Position numbers and translations under genes: made by a program | Origin: Palaemon carinicauda | Taxonomy: Eukaryota > Arthropoda > Malacostraca > Decapoda > Palaemonidae | Assembly (NCBI RefSeq): GCF_036898095.1 | Contig: NC_090751.1 | Coordinates: forward strand, 46,022,055 to 46,086,054 | Direction of reading: 5' to 3' | DNA length: 64,000 nt | In this document: piece by piece, positions 42,067 to 53,161 of the stretch | Layout of the letters: every line of letters begins with the position of its first letter | Position numbering within the stretch: position 1 is the first letter of the stretch | The notes under the pieces: model-generated | What the model saw: the letters and a program-made list of their open reading frames with translations, nothing else | What the model was told of the DNA's origin: nothing | The model's database searches: none

Positions 42067-42892
42067 CAAAAGTAAGTTCTCACATCCTTCTATCCACAAA
42101 TATCTTAAACTACCATGGGCATAAAACACATACTTGTTTCTGGCCAACTTTAACAACAAACAAGTCACTCAAATACTATAGAAATGCTAACGCATGGGCT
42201 ACTTTCATCATGAAAACCTTTGAGTAATATATTATGTAAAAAAAAATCCTAAATTGCTACACATCACTCATGGTTTCTGAATTTATTTCCAACTACAATC
42301 ACACAATTTCAAATTGGAGATCCTAAACTGATTGTCATATATTTAACATTTTTCTATTTCTAATTTCACTGATTAGAAATCGCATTCTTACTTTCTTTGT
42401 AATTTCAAGGAAATACGAAAATATAAACCTTTGTTTTATTTATGACAATCGACAATTAGGAATTTTTTTTTAATTATTGTAATGTTGATTATGGTTTACT
42501 TGAATATTGAATTTGCAAACACCAGAGATCCTTCCAAAATTTACTCATAAAAAGAATAGCTCTAAGGTCGTATATATCTTTTGATCCTGTCCGGGGTGTT
42601 TTTGGAGAAAATCTGTTTTCTTCTTCATTCTATCTCTTTGATTTTATTTAACCTTTTTCATATTTTTCATTCCTTGCACGTTGAATATATTTTCTATTAT
42701 TTTCTTGTTCTCGTCGTGGACCGTGTGGTTTTCTTTCGACCTTGCATAAAACATTAGCATGAAACGTAACCTTACGGGCAATGAAATGAGTAAATATTAA
42801 ACCATTACTTTTATACTTAATGCAAAATTATACTTAATTTAAAAATTAACATTTCACGAAAAACGAATGAACTATAAAATTAAAATGTTGTA
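42064..42892. other. AT-rich intergenic stretch
   Basis: No open frames or repeats recognised beyond short A/T runs. Confidence 0.5.
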
Positions 42893-43300
42893 CTAAACGC
42901 AACTATTTATCAAATCAGCTTGGCAGTTAAGGGCATGGCAGACGTACTTCATCCAAACTGTATTACTTTTATAAAGTTGATAAAACTAGAAACTAATAAA
43001 TTATTAATTTTATAATGTAGAAAAATATAACAAATCTCAAAATTAGTATTAAGCAAAAAAGTATTGAGCTAAAATAATGAAACGTAATCATAATTTTATA
43101 CTAAACGCAACTGTTTATCAAATAATAACAAGTCTCTGTTACCATGAAACTGAAATATAATAAATAAACAATTTTATAAATTAAATAAGATTATATTTAA
43201 TCTCAAAATTAGCAATAAGCAAAAAAGTATTTAGCTAAAATAATATTACTTAATGAAAATGGTGTACTAAACGCAACTGTTTATCAAATCAGCTGATTCA
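42893..43300. repeat. Degenerate tandem repeat, three units
   Basis: CTAAACGCAACTNTTTATCAAAT begins at 42893, 43101 and 43267 (spacings 208 and 166). A second shared block, CTCAAAATTAG then AAGCAAAAAAGTATT, occurs in the first two units (about 43036 and 43202). The array ends directly before the GC-richer promoter-like segment. Confidence 0.75.
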
Positions 43301-43304
43301 ATCT

Positions 43305-43420
43305 TCTTCCGGTGCCGCGTTCCCGTTGTCATGGTAACGGAGACGTGTTATTATTCATTCTGCGAATCTGATTACACATTTTCTCTCGTATCACAAGAAC
43401 CAAGCTACCTCTGACGTTAA
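43305..43420 (+). promoter_or_regulatory. Putative promoter and non-coding exon 1 of the NUDT14-like gene
   Basis: CTTCCGG (ETS type, 43306-43312) and GTTGTCATGGTAAC (43325-43338), one mismatch from the RFX X-box GTTGCCATGGYAAC, lie in a local GC-rich island. About 80 bp downstream a strong donor-like GTGAGTAAT starts at 43421. The first coding exon at 45015 has its own acceptor, so a non-coding first exon upstream is required, and this is the best candidate. Inference; no transcript evidence. Confidence 0.4.
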
Positions 43421-43686
43421 GTGAGTAATGAATTTGTTATTCATAACCCTTTATGATGAATTATATCGATAGTTTTTATAAGGGGTTCGTAGACGTAACT
43501 CACTCAGACTCAAGGTATAATTTAAGCCTAACCTAACGTAGGTGGGCTTAAGGGTTGCTATACTTACTCAACTTTAGCCCATATATTGCTTTTGGAGGGT
43601 GAATCTAGTTCGTTGGGACAGGCATAAACTTTCTTATTATTTGTCAAATCGATTTTGTTTGAGTAGATATTGTTTATCGGGTTTAA

Positions 43687-43965
43687 GATACTGAACCAAA
43701 ATATCTAAAAGAATGCCTGAACAAACTAGAACTAGAAACTAATGTTAACATAAGACACATGAGTGACAAACATAGGCTATCTGAACCAAGAACAAATAGT
43801 AAATTTGGTGAAAGGGCTTTTAGCTACTGTGCGCCTAGACATTATAATAAACTGCCAACTGAAATGAAGGACCTAAAGGGAGCAATTGAATTTAAGAAGA
43901 AACTAAAGACATTACTTTTCACAAGATCATATGATTTGGAAGATGCTACAATCAAAGAATTATAA
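43687..43965 (+). pseudogene. LINE C-terminal fragment
   Basis: Open plus-strand reading to a stop at 43963: EPKYLKECLNKLELETNVNI, then RTNSKFGERAFSYCAPRHYN and KLPTEMKDLKGAIEFKKKLK. The pattern FGxRAFSxxAPRxxNxLP followed by FKKxLKTxLF is the conserved C-terminal tail of Jockey/CR1-group reverse transcriptases. 5-prime truncated. It lies in the presumed first intron of the NUDT14-like gene. Confidence 0.75.
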
Positions 43966-45014
43966 AAGTTATAATGAAAATGTTTCGTTAGATGATTAAT
44001 ATGGACCCACCCGAGAAGTAGTTCACTCGACTTCAGTGGAGGGTTGGATTTAAACCCAAAACAAGTAACAAGTAAATACGATATGAAGCTAATCGTACGA
44101 TTTGAGAAATACGAGTTAATGTTACATTGGAGTGAAGCTGTTTCGGAAGCCAACACGGGGTTGAGACTTTGTCTTAGGGTAAGCTAAGGATATGGTAGCC
44201 TAAGGGGGTCGCACGGGGCCCTAGCCCTACCACGGTAGGTAAGGATACAGCTCGTAGGTTAGGCTAAGTGTGGAACCTTAGTGTTTCCCTTTTAAAGTGT
44301 GGTTTTACAGTCAAAACTGTTGCAGAGCATGTTGTTGTCATACACTATACGCTATTTATAAATGTTAGTTGTTTTTTAATTTTTACCCTTGGTGAAATGT
44401 AAAAACAAAATTAAGCTCAGTCCACATACTGTAATAAGAATGTCGTAGATCCAGTTGTGTACAAAAACCTATTGACAAAATTAGAAACAAGTATGAGAGG
44501 AATTGGTTGGTAATCATTGAAATTTTATCCTTTTTAACAGATTATTTTTAACCTAATATCTTGCTTCAACTCTGAGATGACAATCGAACATAGTTGATGT
44601 TTATTTCCTCTCTAGCAGGTTCACATATTTTTATGAATATTAATGAGCTTTATGTCCTGCTGATGTTAACTGCCTAAATTACTAACAGCTATGTGTGACA
44701 TGGCATCAAGCTAAATACTATGCTTACAATTGTTCATTCAAGAGTTTTAAGTACAGTAGCTTACAGTATAGCATATGGTGTGTCTGGATATCTTAAGTTG
44801 TGTAGTATACATTTTCTTATTTAATTCTGTATGAAATTTTACAAAACTTTCCTTTCCTGTCTTTGTTTCTTTTTGTTTTAAAAGTATAGAAATGTATAAT
44901 GAACTGGTAATTTTACATAAACATGTGTCCTATATTTTTAACTATTAATCTTATAGTACTTTATAACTTGTTTTATTTATTAAGGGATATTTATATTTTT
45001 TCAATCTTTTCCAG
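43966..45014 (+). other. Presumed intron 1 of the NUDT14-like gene
   Basis: Non-coding, AT-rich toward the end, finishing in TTTTTCAATCTTTTCCAG at 45014, a good acceptor. No other feature seen. Confidence 0.5.
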
Positions 45015-45117
45015 AAAAAAAGATTCAAGAGCAGTCATGGATAAGATTGAAGATGTATCTGTAGAACCTCTTACGGAGTCAAAATTTGTTGTTCCATACC
45101 GAATGCATTATAAACAG
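45015..45117 (+). CDS. NUDT14: NUDT14-like Nudix hydrolase, first coding exon
   Basis: Exon begins after TTCCAG; the ATG at 45037 gives 27 codons (MDKIEDVSVEPLTESKFVVP then YRMHYKQ) and a phase-0 donor CAG|GTTTGG. The product, over five exons, is a 210-residue uridine diphosphate glucose pyrophosphatase-like enzyme (UDP-glucose to UMP plus glucose 1-phosphate in characterised homologues; also acts on ADP-ribose). Joined CDS: 45037-45117, 45910-46018, 46490-46700, 49488-49564, 50787-50941. The total of 633 nt divides by three, and human NUDT14 is 222 residues. Coding bases start at 45037; 45015-45036 is 5-prime UTR. Confidence 0.9.
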
Positions 45118-45909
45118 GTTTGGAAAAAGTGTTCACTGTACCTTATGTTCTATACAGGTTTAAATAGTTTCTTTTGATTGGTGACTAAAGATATATAAAA
45201 ATAATTTGTGTTATATATACTAAGGAAATATTCAGACCTAAATATACAATTCTTGCAATTTGCTGACCAAAAATCTGTTAGAATATATTACTGTATTGTT
45301 TTTTAAAATATAGACTGACCATGGCACATCCTAGACTTATGAACAACACATTTTCAAGAAGTATGCATACAAAAATTATAAATTTGACTTTGCATATAGA
45401 ATATTCAAGTTATTGCAGAAGAAAATAATACTGTTTATTGTTTATTTCAAATTGAATAAAACAAGAAATTAAAATTTTATACAAAGGCAACATAAAAAAC
45501 GTAATCCAAAATGTGTATATTATAGTTTTTGCAGTTCTTTGACTTATCCCCATATTCACTAACTCTGGGATTTCTTTGGTCATTACTTCTTACACAAGCT
45601 TTGGGGTGAAATTACAAGACTGATGTCTCTAGAGATAAGGGCAAGGGTTATATTTGCCAATATCATCTGACATTTATTGCTGGTTTTCCATTAACTTGCA
45701 GATCAAACCCAAGTTTATCATATATTGAACACAGAACTGTACCTCATTCATTTCTTTTTACAGTTCAGTACTGTATGCTCATTCCAATTTGTATTCTGAT
45801 TGTGTTTTTGTATTAAGGATAATTCATTGTGTCACTTTCATATGTACAATACTGTATTAATAATATGTATAATGTCAAATTACACTAGTTAATCTTATGT
45901 TCTTTCCAG

Positions 45910-46018
45910 GATGGTAAAAAGAAGATATGGGACCTGGTGACACAACATGAAAGTGTTTCAATAATCATCTATAATACCGATAAGAAAGCGCTCGTGTTCG
46001 TGCGACAATTTCGCCCCG
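45910..46018 (+). CDS. NUDT14: NUDT14-like, coding exon 2
   Basis: Acceptor TTTCCAG, donor CCCCG|GTATAG, phase 1. Encodes DGKKKIWDLVTQHESVSIII then YNTDKKALVFVRQFRP (residues 28-63). The QDGKKKxWD and VRQFRP blocks are hallmarks of the NUDT14 branch; the latter strand leads into the Nudix fold. The ORF reads on into the intron for a while, but homology stops at the donor. Confidence 0.95.
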
Positions 46019-46489
46019 GTATAGTAGTGTGGTTTACTATTCTGTTTTTATGTATAATTTACCAAATTGTGTATGTGATAAAATCTTTAAAGAAATTTCT
46101 CAATCATAATTTTTATTGTGTTCAATTTATTTACTTTTTTATCAGGTGTTTTAATTCTAAATTGATGTATTTTCCCAGAGTATCTGTTATGTATAATTTA
46201 CCAAGTTAAATTTGAGATGAAAATTTTCAAAGGAATTTCTCATTCATAATTTTTATATTGTTCAATATATTATCAACTTCTTTATTAGGTGTTTTAATTC
46301 TAAATTGATATATTTTCCCAGAGTATTTTTACCAATGTCTAATTCATTTTAGTACAGTATTATCTTATCTAAAATTCTCATTGTCTATTTAGTTTCATGC
46401 TGTAATATGTAAGGTTTAACGGTAATTACATAACAGCTGACCATCTGTTACAGTTATGAAAATTTAAAAAAATGTATTTTTATTTGCAG

Positions 46490-46700
46490 CTGTGTACTAC
46501 AGTATAGTTAGGCAAAAGGAGCCAGACTGCAAGGTTGTCGATACCTCAAAGTTTCGCGGGGAGGACGGAATCACCCTAGAACTCTGTGCGGGAATTCACG
46601 ACAAAGATCAGTCACTCGTTCAGGATGCTAAAGATGAAGTGCTGGAGGAGTGTGGTTATGATGTGCCACTGGAGAGATTTCAAAAAATCCTAACCTTTAG
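46490..46700 (+). CDS. NUDT14: NUDT14-like, coding exon 3 with Nudix box
   Basis: Acceptor TTTGCAG, donor TTTAG|GTGAGA. Residues 64-134. Contains GITLELCAGIHDKDQSLVQD then AKDEVLEECGYDV: the Nudix box from Gly98, with Glu113, Glu116, Glu117 and Gly119 in the E-x-x-E-E-x-G core that binds Mg. The consensus REUxEE reads DEVLEE, as divergent in its first position as in vertebrate NUDT14. An Asp/Gln loop replaces the usual spacing, also a branch feature. Confidence 0.95.
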
Positions 46701-46795
46701 GTGAGAAATGCAGAATGTTTTATTCTTCCTAAAGCTATTAGTTTAGAACATTGTTTTCAACAGCATGATAATTATATTGTCCATCGTAGTAATGG

Positions 46796-47040
46796 GGGAT
46801 GTTGAAGAAGGAGAAGACTAATTGGTAAGGGACCTCTGATAGCGGTTTTAACACGCCCCAGTTACTATACCGACACCCTATAAGGGTGAGCGAGCTGGGT
46901 ATATTCATGGCATTCCATGCAACTTTTTTCTCTGGTATATTTAACAGTATTTATACCTTAGAAATGGTGCTATAAGGAGCATTTCACTAGGCGACACAGG
47001 TCCCTCGCCCAGAAATAGCAACACAATATGAGTCTAATTG
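46796..47040. repeat. Dispersed repeat in intron 3
   Basis: GGTAAGGGACCTCTGATAGC to GGCGACACAGGTCCCTCGCC then CAGAAATAG. The CGACACAGG and CCCAGAAATA elements recur at 55832-55860. Likely a terminal part of a further DIRS-type or unknown element; no coding seen. Confidence 0.35.
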
Positions 47041-47377
47041 TTATTCTTACTTTCAGTCCACTTGTATTGGTGCAAGGAAATAGAGTACAATAATATTATT
47101 GTAGCACACAGTATTTCCCAACCATATAGGTGCAAAGTAAGGCCTGGCAATGCACCTGGTCACTTATAAAGCCAGACTCCATGTACAGAACAATCACTCT
47201 CTGTGCTCTAAAGCAGTGGTTCTCAAATTGTTCAATAATTTGTAGGCTGTGGTCCTCAAGTATTCTGTTAATGATTTGCAATTCCTTATAAAATTAATCA
47301 ATTAAAATAATAATGTTATTTGGTAAACAATTATTCATTCCAAAAACAATAAATCTTAATTATCAAATATATTGTGA

Positions 47378-47650
47378 CGCAGTTCCGGTAGGCCCTGCTG
47401 CTGCCTCCGATGCCTTAGATGACCGCGAAGGTAGCAGCAGTAGGGGATTCAGCATTATGAAGCGTCATCTGTGGTGGATAATGTGGGATGGGCTGTGGCA
47501 CCCTAGCAGTACCAGCTGAACTCGGTTGAGTCCCTTGTTAGGCTGGGAGGAACGTAGAGAGTAGAGGTCCCCCTTTTTTTTTTGTTTCATTTGTTGATGT
47601 CGGCTACCCCCCAAAATTGGGGGAAGTGCCTTGGTATATATATGTATGTA
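47378..47650 (+). mobile_element. RTE-like LINE 3-prime tail nested in the hAT
   Basis: Plus-strand copy of the same 3-prime UTR as at 33770-34060: CAGTTCCGGTAGGCCCTGCT, GATGCCTTAGATGACCGCG, GAGTCCCTTGTTAGGCTGGG, CTACCCCCCAAAATTGGGGG and a TATATATGTATGTATG tail. 5-prime truncated as usual for LINE copies. Confidence 0.85.
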
Positions 47651-47995
47651 TGTATCAAATTTATAGTACAGTTCTATGGCATAGATGCACCTGCTTGACT
47701 TTCAAATAATTCTTCCATGTTGGGATATGTTTACTCATGTCCTAAGTAACATCTAGTCTGTATTGGGCTTTTGTTTTGATGGCAAGTAAAGTAGAAGATG
47801 AAGTCTCATACTCATCAGCAGTTTCAAATGGGAAACTGTACTTTTAGAACCCTCTTTGCTACGTCGGGGTAGGATCAGTCCAAAAGTCACTGTAATACAG
47901 TCTATGGAAAACATGATTTCACCATCATCGCCACAAGGATATCAATGTGACATTTGTTTTCTTGAAGAAAATGTTTATATGTGGAAAAGGCCTTG

Positions 47996-48343
47996 CTATC
48001 TAATTTTGAATATCATAGCGTAAGCTTCATTTTGATGGCAATTACTTTTTATGACTATGGAGCACGGTGATTTCTTCCTTGCAGAGCCAGATTGATATGT
48101 CCACCAAATATAATTAGACTGGCACATCAGAAAATGCTCATCTGAAAAATGTTTGCACATTCTTGGTTTTGTGTCTTTCAGAAATTCATATTCTATTTCT
48201 TTCCTCAGTACAAAAACTTTCAATACGTTTCCCTTTGAAAGCCATGCATGTAAGTGCAACAGAAGTTTCAAGTTCTGAATTACATTTTCTTTGCATAACT
48301 CAGCATACACAGGAGATTTAAGTGTGTTCGCTTTAATGAACAA
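47996..48343 (-). pseudogene. hAT (ZBED/SCAND3-like) transposase fragment
   Basis: Minus-strand frame of 115 codons: CKENVIQNLKLLLHLHAWLS then KGNVLKVFVLRKEIEYEFL, and CKHFSDEHFLMCQSNYIWW. LHxxxxWLSxGxVLxxxFxLRxE followed by FLKD and LxDExFL is the conserved core of ZBED5/SCAND3-type hAT transposases. The rest of the gene is missing. Confidence 0.7.
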
Positions 48344-48549
48344 AAGTTGTCAAGGTTTATTTACTCTTTCGACATTGTCAAAAATAATTTATTATAATTA
48401 GAAAGCATTATTAAAGCCAAGGGTTGCCGGTCATACAACATGTCTTGAATGGCCAAGAACCACAGCTAAAATTTAAAATTCAGTAACCCCTTTGCAGTCC
48501 CCTTGACCACCACGGACCCCAGTTTGATAACCACTGCCCGTCTAAAGAG

Positions 48550-49487
48550 TAAAAATAAAATTGCAGGCCTACATGTTTGCAACTCCGTAAAAAGGCTGGG
48601 AAACATCCATGCTGTTTTTTGGAGAGGTTTCACATAAGCTTTATTTAATAGTAAAGAAATATTCTTGATTAAATGGGGCTACTATTCAAGGTCCTCCTCA
48701 ATGCACAAGGATTCTGGCCATCCATAACCCAATGACACTGTCTTTATGAGGACTCTGACTGCCTCACCATGGATGTATGGAAGTTTTACATACGTAATTG
48801 TCCTCAGTGGAGAGGCTGCACATGTCCTACAGTTAAGACTGAATATTTGTTGGATGTCACTATGTTCTAGGTAGTCCATAAATAAAGGATTCCCCACTAG
48901 TAATGCATTAGTCAATAACATCTTGAATGTTAAAAGAGAAGTTGGTTAGAAAGTCTTCGTTAACACGATCCTTTAAAACAGCAAGGGGCATAGAGAACGC
49001 AGAGAAACAATAGCCAATGGCCATTTTAAAGATCTGGAATCCTCTATAGAGGAAGATGAAGTAGCAGGCAGGGCCATCACCTTGGAAACTTAAAAAACTT
49101 GAAAGTTTTTCAGTAGGCTTAAGTCTGAGAAGGGCTCATCCTTGATTATGATCCCTCAACCTTATAGGCCATAAAGACTATATTTGGTGTCTATGCTCTT
49201 AAAAGGACACATCTTGGGGTTACTTTTCATTAGCTACCAGGGAAAGACAAGATTATTAAATTGCTTTTGTTATTAGTTGCCAGTGGTATCTTTTCAGTAT
49301 CTCAGGTATCTAATTTGACTGTTCTAATACCTAAGTCTGTTATTCGACCATAACAAATATTTCCTGGACATTATTTTGGAATTAACCCATTACTATTGAC
49401 TTGGTATACAAAGGAGTATAATGTATCACGATAAGCATATTGAAATTTGTGAGAATAGTACTAACATATTCCTTCTTGTGTTAATAG
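48550..49487 (+). other. Remainder of NUDT14 intron 3
   Basis: Non-coding. A 79-codon minus-strand frame at 48682-48921 has no recognisable family and no splice context. The intron ends GTTAATAG at 49487. Confidence 0.5.
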
Positions 49488-49564
49488 ATCTGGTGTTGGA
49501 GTTACAGGAGACCTTCAGACAATGTTCTACGTTGAAGTCACCAATGAGATGAAGAAATCTCAAG
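49488..49564 (+). CDS. NUDT14: NUDT14-like, coding exon 4
   Basis: Acceptor GTTAATAG, donor CAAG|GTATGA. Encodes SGVGVTGDLQTMFYVEVTNE then MKKSQ; the SGVGxTGxxQTMFYxEVT block is strongly conserved in NUDT14 orthologues. It completes the split Arg codon from exon 3 and leaves one base for the Gly codon of exon 5. Confidence 0.95.
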
Positions 49565-50397
49565 GTATGAGTTTATATTTTGTAAATTTTAAGATATAAA
49601 ATTCAGTTAATGAACTGACAACTTGTTATAATGCCTAAATTGTACCCTGAATCGTGTGTTTTTGGAGTGCTGTACCACACTACTATAGCTTAATTTACGT
49701 TGCATTAAATTTTACTATACTTTATAACATTCTTTTACCTAAGGAAATGTTGGGCTCTGATAGGAGCACAGTCTTTAATAGGAAATTTTGTATTTTGTGT
49801 ACTTAAACTATATCTGCAAAGTGGGGTCCTCTGTTCCTTCTCTGAATGAGCGTTCGGTAGATTCATCTATTCAATAACAAAGCTTACCCTATTTGTTTTA
49901 GTAGGTGAAAGATTTTGGAGTTTTATATTAAAGGATATCTTTTGATTGAGTAGGGTACCACTACCACCCATTTCTATTTTTGCGTATATGGCAGTCCATT
50001 TCAATTTGTTATTACAGTACTACTACAAAGAACTGTAGTTTCCTTAGACCACAAAATCATATATTTTGCTCCCAGATCTAGTTGCAGGATCTATTTTTAA
50101 ATGAGGAAGTGAAAGCGGAACAAGATAAAATTGAAGTTGGACAGTTGGATGGGAAAAGGCCAAAAGGACAAAGAACCTCTTGTACTACCTATAACACAAT
50201 GTACAAGGCAAACTGTAGAGACATGCAGACAATGATTTGTGTGAACAGAGTAAAACAAAATATGTTGAAAACCTAATTTTAGCAATGTTATTTATTCTGG
50301 TTTATATTTTGACTTCTGCAATACAAAGTAAGAGATCTTTCAGTTATAGAACAGTAAACTACTTGAGATGAAGTATTCTCGTTTTAACCCTTTTACC

Positions 50398-50688
50398 CCC
50401 AAAGGACGTACTGGTACGTTTCACAAAACTCATCCCTTTACCCCCATGGACGTACCGGTACGTTCTTGCAAAAAACTGCTATTTAAATTTTTTTTGCATA
50501 TTTTTGATAATATTTTGAGAAACTTCAGGCATTTTCCAAGAGAATGAGACCAACCTGACCTCTCTAAGATGAAAATTAAGGCTGTTAGAGCAATTTAAAA
50601 AATATATACTGCAAAATGTGCTTGAAAAAAAAATTAACCCCTGGAGGTTAAGGGTTGGAAATTTCCAAATAGCCTGGGGGTAAAAGGG
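50398..50688. mobile_element. piggyBac-type MITE in NUDT14 intron 4
   Basis: Inverted ends CCCTTTTACCCCCA (50398) and TGGGGGTAAAAGGG (to 50688), flanked by TTAA at 50394-50397 and 50689-50692, the piggyBac target. 291 bp with no coding. An internal near-repeat of TTTACCCCCANNGGACGTAC occurs at 50400 and 50436. Confidence 0.85.
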
Positions 50689-50786
50689 TTAAGTTATTCT
50701 ACAGTACTATTCATAGCCACTGTAAGTGAAATTTTATACAATACTATAGTTTTATTTACATTCTGTAAGAATTTTTTGTTTTCTAG

Positions 50787-50941
50787 GTGGAGGCTTAGAA
50801 GCTGAAGGCGAATTAATCGAGGTGGTTGAAATGTCAGTTCCCGAAGTTCGAGCGCTGGTAAGTCAAGATACAGTGAATTCTCCGGGAGGATTCCTGTTTG
50901 CAGTTATGTGGTTCTTGCAAAACAAAGCCCCAAAGGATTGA
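50787..50941 (+). CDS. NUDT14: NUDT14-like, last coding exon
   Basis: Acceptor TTTTCTAG. Reads GGGLEAEGELIEVVEMSVPE then VRALVSQDTVNSPGGFLFAV and MWFLQNKAPKD, stop TGA at 50939-50941. GGGLxxEGELIEVV and the hydrophobic FAVxWFL end match NUDT14. A consensus donor GTAAGT sits inside the exon at 50858, but reading through it is needed for the conserved C-terminus. Confidence 0.95.
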
Positions 50942-51130
50942 TGCAAACAACCTCTAAGGAAAACTTAAGCACCATTAAGAACTTCGGGTGCGTATCAACT
51001 AAGAATCAAAATTTTTGTGATTAGTATTTGATGTCATTCCTGATGTTAGTATCTATGCTTCCTAATGAACTTTCCACATATAAAAATGACAATGAAATAG
51101 AAAGCTTTGATAGAAAATAAAATTTACTCT
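50942..51130 (+). terminator. NUDT14-like 3-prime UTR with poly-A signal
   Basis: AATAAA at 51116-51121, 175 nt after the stop. No nearer signal seen, so cleavage is probably within the next 30 bases. Confidence 0.5.
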
Positions 51131-52056
51131 TGGTACGACATTTTGCATTGTAATAGTGAGATCAAATATTATGCTATTACTGTATTTATAAGATAGAAAA
51201 CTCTATTTATGTTCACCAATCTCTAAGCAGCATTTATTCATACACCAAAATTGATGAGGGACCATCAGAAAATGCTTAGCTATAATTACTTTAGAGCTTA
51301 AATTTGAGTAGTTGAAGCTTTATATGCAAAGGGGGCAGGAGGTTTTAATACAACTATGACCTTAAAATACAGTAAGTGCTGAAATATTTCATAGGAAAAT
51401 GATTAAGAGATTATTATTGTGTTTGAACTGTTTCAAAGATTAGTATAAATTGATATATCTATACCGTACGTGAAGTATTCGTCATCCATTTTTTACATAC
51501 AATATTTTGTCCATTGTTATTACAGATAAAGTGACTGATTCTCTCAATGCACTGACACTAGGGTAGTTTCAAAGTTAACGTTTTTTCTTATCAGGAAGTT
51601 GTTGTAAAGTTCTGTTGCAAGCGGTAAGGAAAAGAAAATGAAATTAATGTATGTTTTATCGACTGCAATGCCCTAAAATTAAAAAATATTATTATTACAT
51701 TGCTGTTATTAGGGATATCATTATTATTGTTGTGGTTGTTTTGGTTATAATGCAGATAGTTTAATCCACTGAGTTAAGTACTGTACTGCATTTGATGGCA
51801 TATGCTGCATTTTATTTTCTTCACGGTGGAAATTTGTCTCTGGTTATTATTTGTAGTGACATATGCATTACCATAATTTTTATCTGGTAACTGACTATTA
51901 TATCCTACTGTTTCATAATACCGTGTAAAGTACTGTAATATTATTTACTCAAATATTATTCTTCAGGATGTTGTATGTAGTAAAGAATCTTTTATTTTGT
52001 AAGTACAGTACTCTATTCTTTCTTATTCTTGTTAATTGCCTCCATTTTCAGCTAAT
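51131..52056. other. AT-rich intergenic stretch
   Basis: No gene or repeat recognised; TTATTATT-type simple runs near 51700. Confidence 0.5.
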
Positions 52057-52128
52057 GACCTTTATTCTTTAGAAGGTAATAAACTTTATTCTTTAGAAGG
52101 TAACGACCTTTATTCTTTAGAAGGTAGC
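52057..52128. repeat. 24-bp tandem repeat, three units
   Basis: CTTTATTCTTTAGAAGGTAA repeated with exact 24-bp spacing (TTTATT starts at 52061, 52085, 52109). Confidence 0.85.
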
Positions 52129-53161
52129 AGTCTTATTTTTATTCTTAAATTTCAATAACAAATAAGACTTTTGTTATATGACTTATGGGGATTCTTGGAG
52201 CTTGCTGATAATGATTGTTGCATTATATTTCAAAAAATTTATACAGGAATAGGTTGCTATATTCAGTAACCCTAAGAGAAGTGTGAAGATGTATATGCAG
52301 AATGTGTATATCAGGATATGAGACCGAAGTGACAGCCAATCGGAGAGGAAATGGAATATTGTTATTTTTCTAAATGAGTTCAAGACCCCATCTAGTACAG
52401 CTCGCTTCCTTGATTCCAGAACGAAATTCGTATTGCTTTCCTGCCCAGTCATAGTTATGTCTGGCTTTCAAAGAGACGAGCACTCGTAAAAAAGTTTGTG
52501 ATGCTTCTTGTATACAGTACTATACTGCCCTGTTGTTTACATAAAGACAATTGAGTTATATCTTAAGACTTTTATAAGAGTTTTCTAAAATATTTGTTCC
52601 TAAGAACAATAACTGGAGAAGGGTAAAACAGAACAATCTGGGCTTCTTATTGTCGGAGATCGAAGTTGATGAGTGAAAAGGAAAAATACAGCGTAGCCGT
52701 AAGCGGAAGGATTTCCATAAATACACTCTGGTTATGTCTATAGCATGTTGTGAAAGACACTGAAAGCTGTAATACCCCCATAGGGATTTGTACCAAAATA
52801 AATTGAAGCATTTTGACATCAAATTTTACTGACTATTGATATGAATTTATATTCCCTCATGGAAGACAGTAAAGAACATCACTTTACCCTATTCTTGACT
52901 AGGTATGATTTAATTGATCACACATCCAATTACCCATCCTTTATAATTCCCTTCTAAGAATAAGTACATTATACAATATTCTTTCCGTGATATTCAACTA
53001 GTAAGCGGCAAAGAGACTTCAAGCAATATAACATTTTCCTGTTTTCCTGTATTTTATTTATATGAACAACCTGCTTCTTTTCTGTGTACTGTAATCACAT
53101 TTATGACCTATATCAAATATTGTTTTAAACTTGTGGGTCCTTTCATTTTTATACAATGCCA
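52129..53161. other. Intergenic stretch, nothing recognised
   Basis: Two minus-strand frames of under 90 codons (52183-52452, 52556-52822) show no family motifs and no splice context. Confidence 0.5.

Larger units (their letters stand above)
47214..48539 (-). mobile_element. hAT transposon remnant in NUDT14 intron 3
   Basis: Ends CAGTGGTTCTCAAATTG (47214) and the inverse CAGTTTGATAACCACTG (to 48536), the classic hAT terminal inverted repeat. Candidate 8-bp target duplication CTCTAAAG (47206-47213) and GTCTAAAG (48540-48547), 7 of 8 alike. About 1.3 kb, of which about 270 bp is a nested RTE tail. Encodes a transposase remnant on the minus strand. Confidence 0.8.

Noticed and set aside
41950..42168. 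72-codon Glu/Arg repeat protein, and similar frames at 62339-62608 and 62926-63138
   Set aside because: Translations of CT, TA and GA microsatellites.
45037..45177. Reading through the first NUDT14 donor to extend the protein
   Set aside because: Sequence after GTTTGG loses similarity, and the next exon at 45910 resumes QDGKKK in phase.
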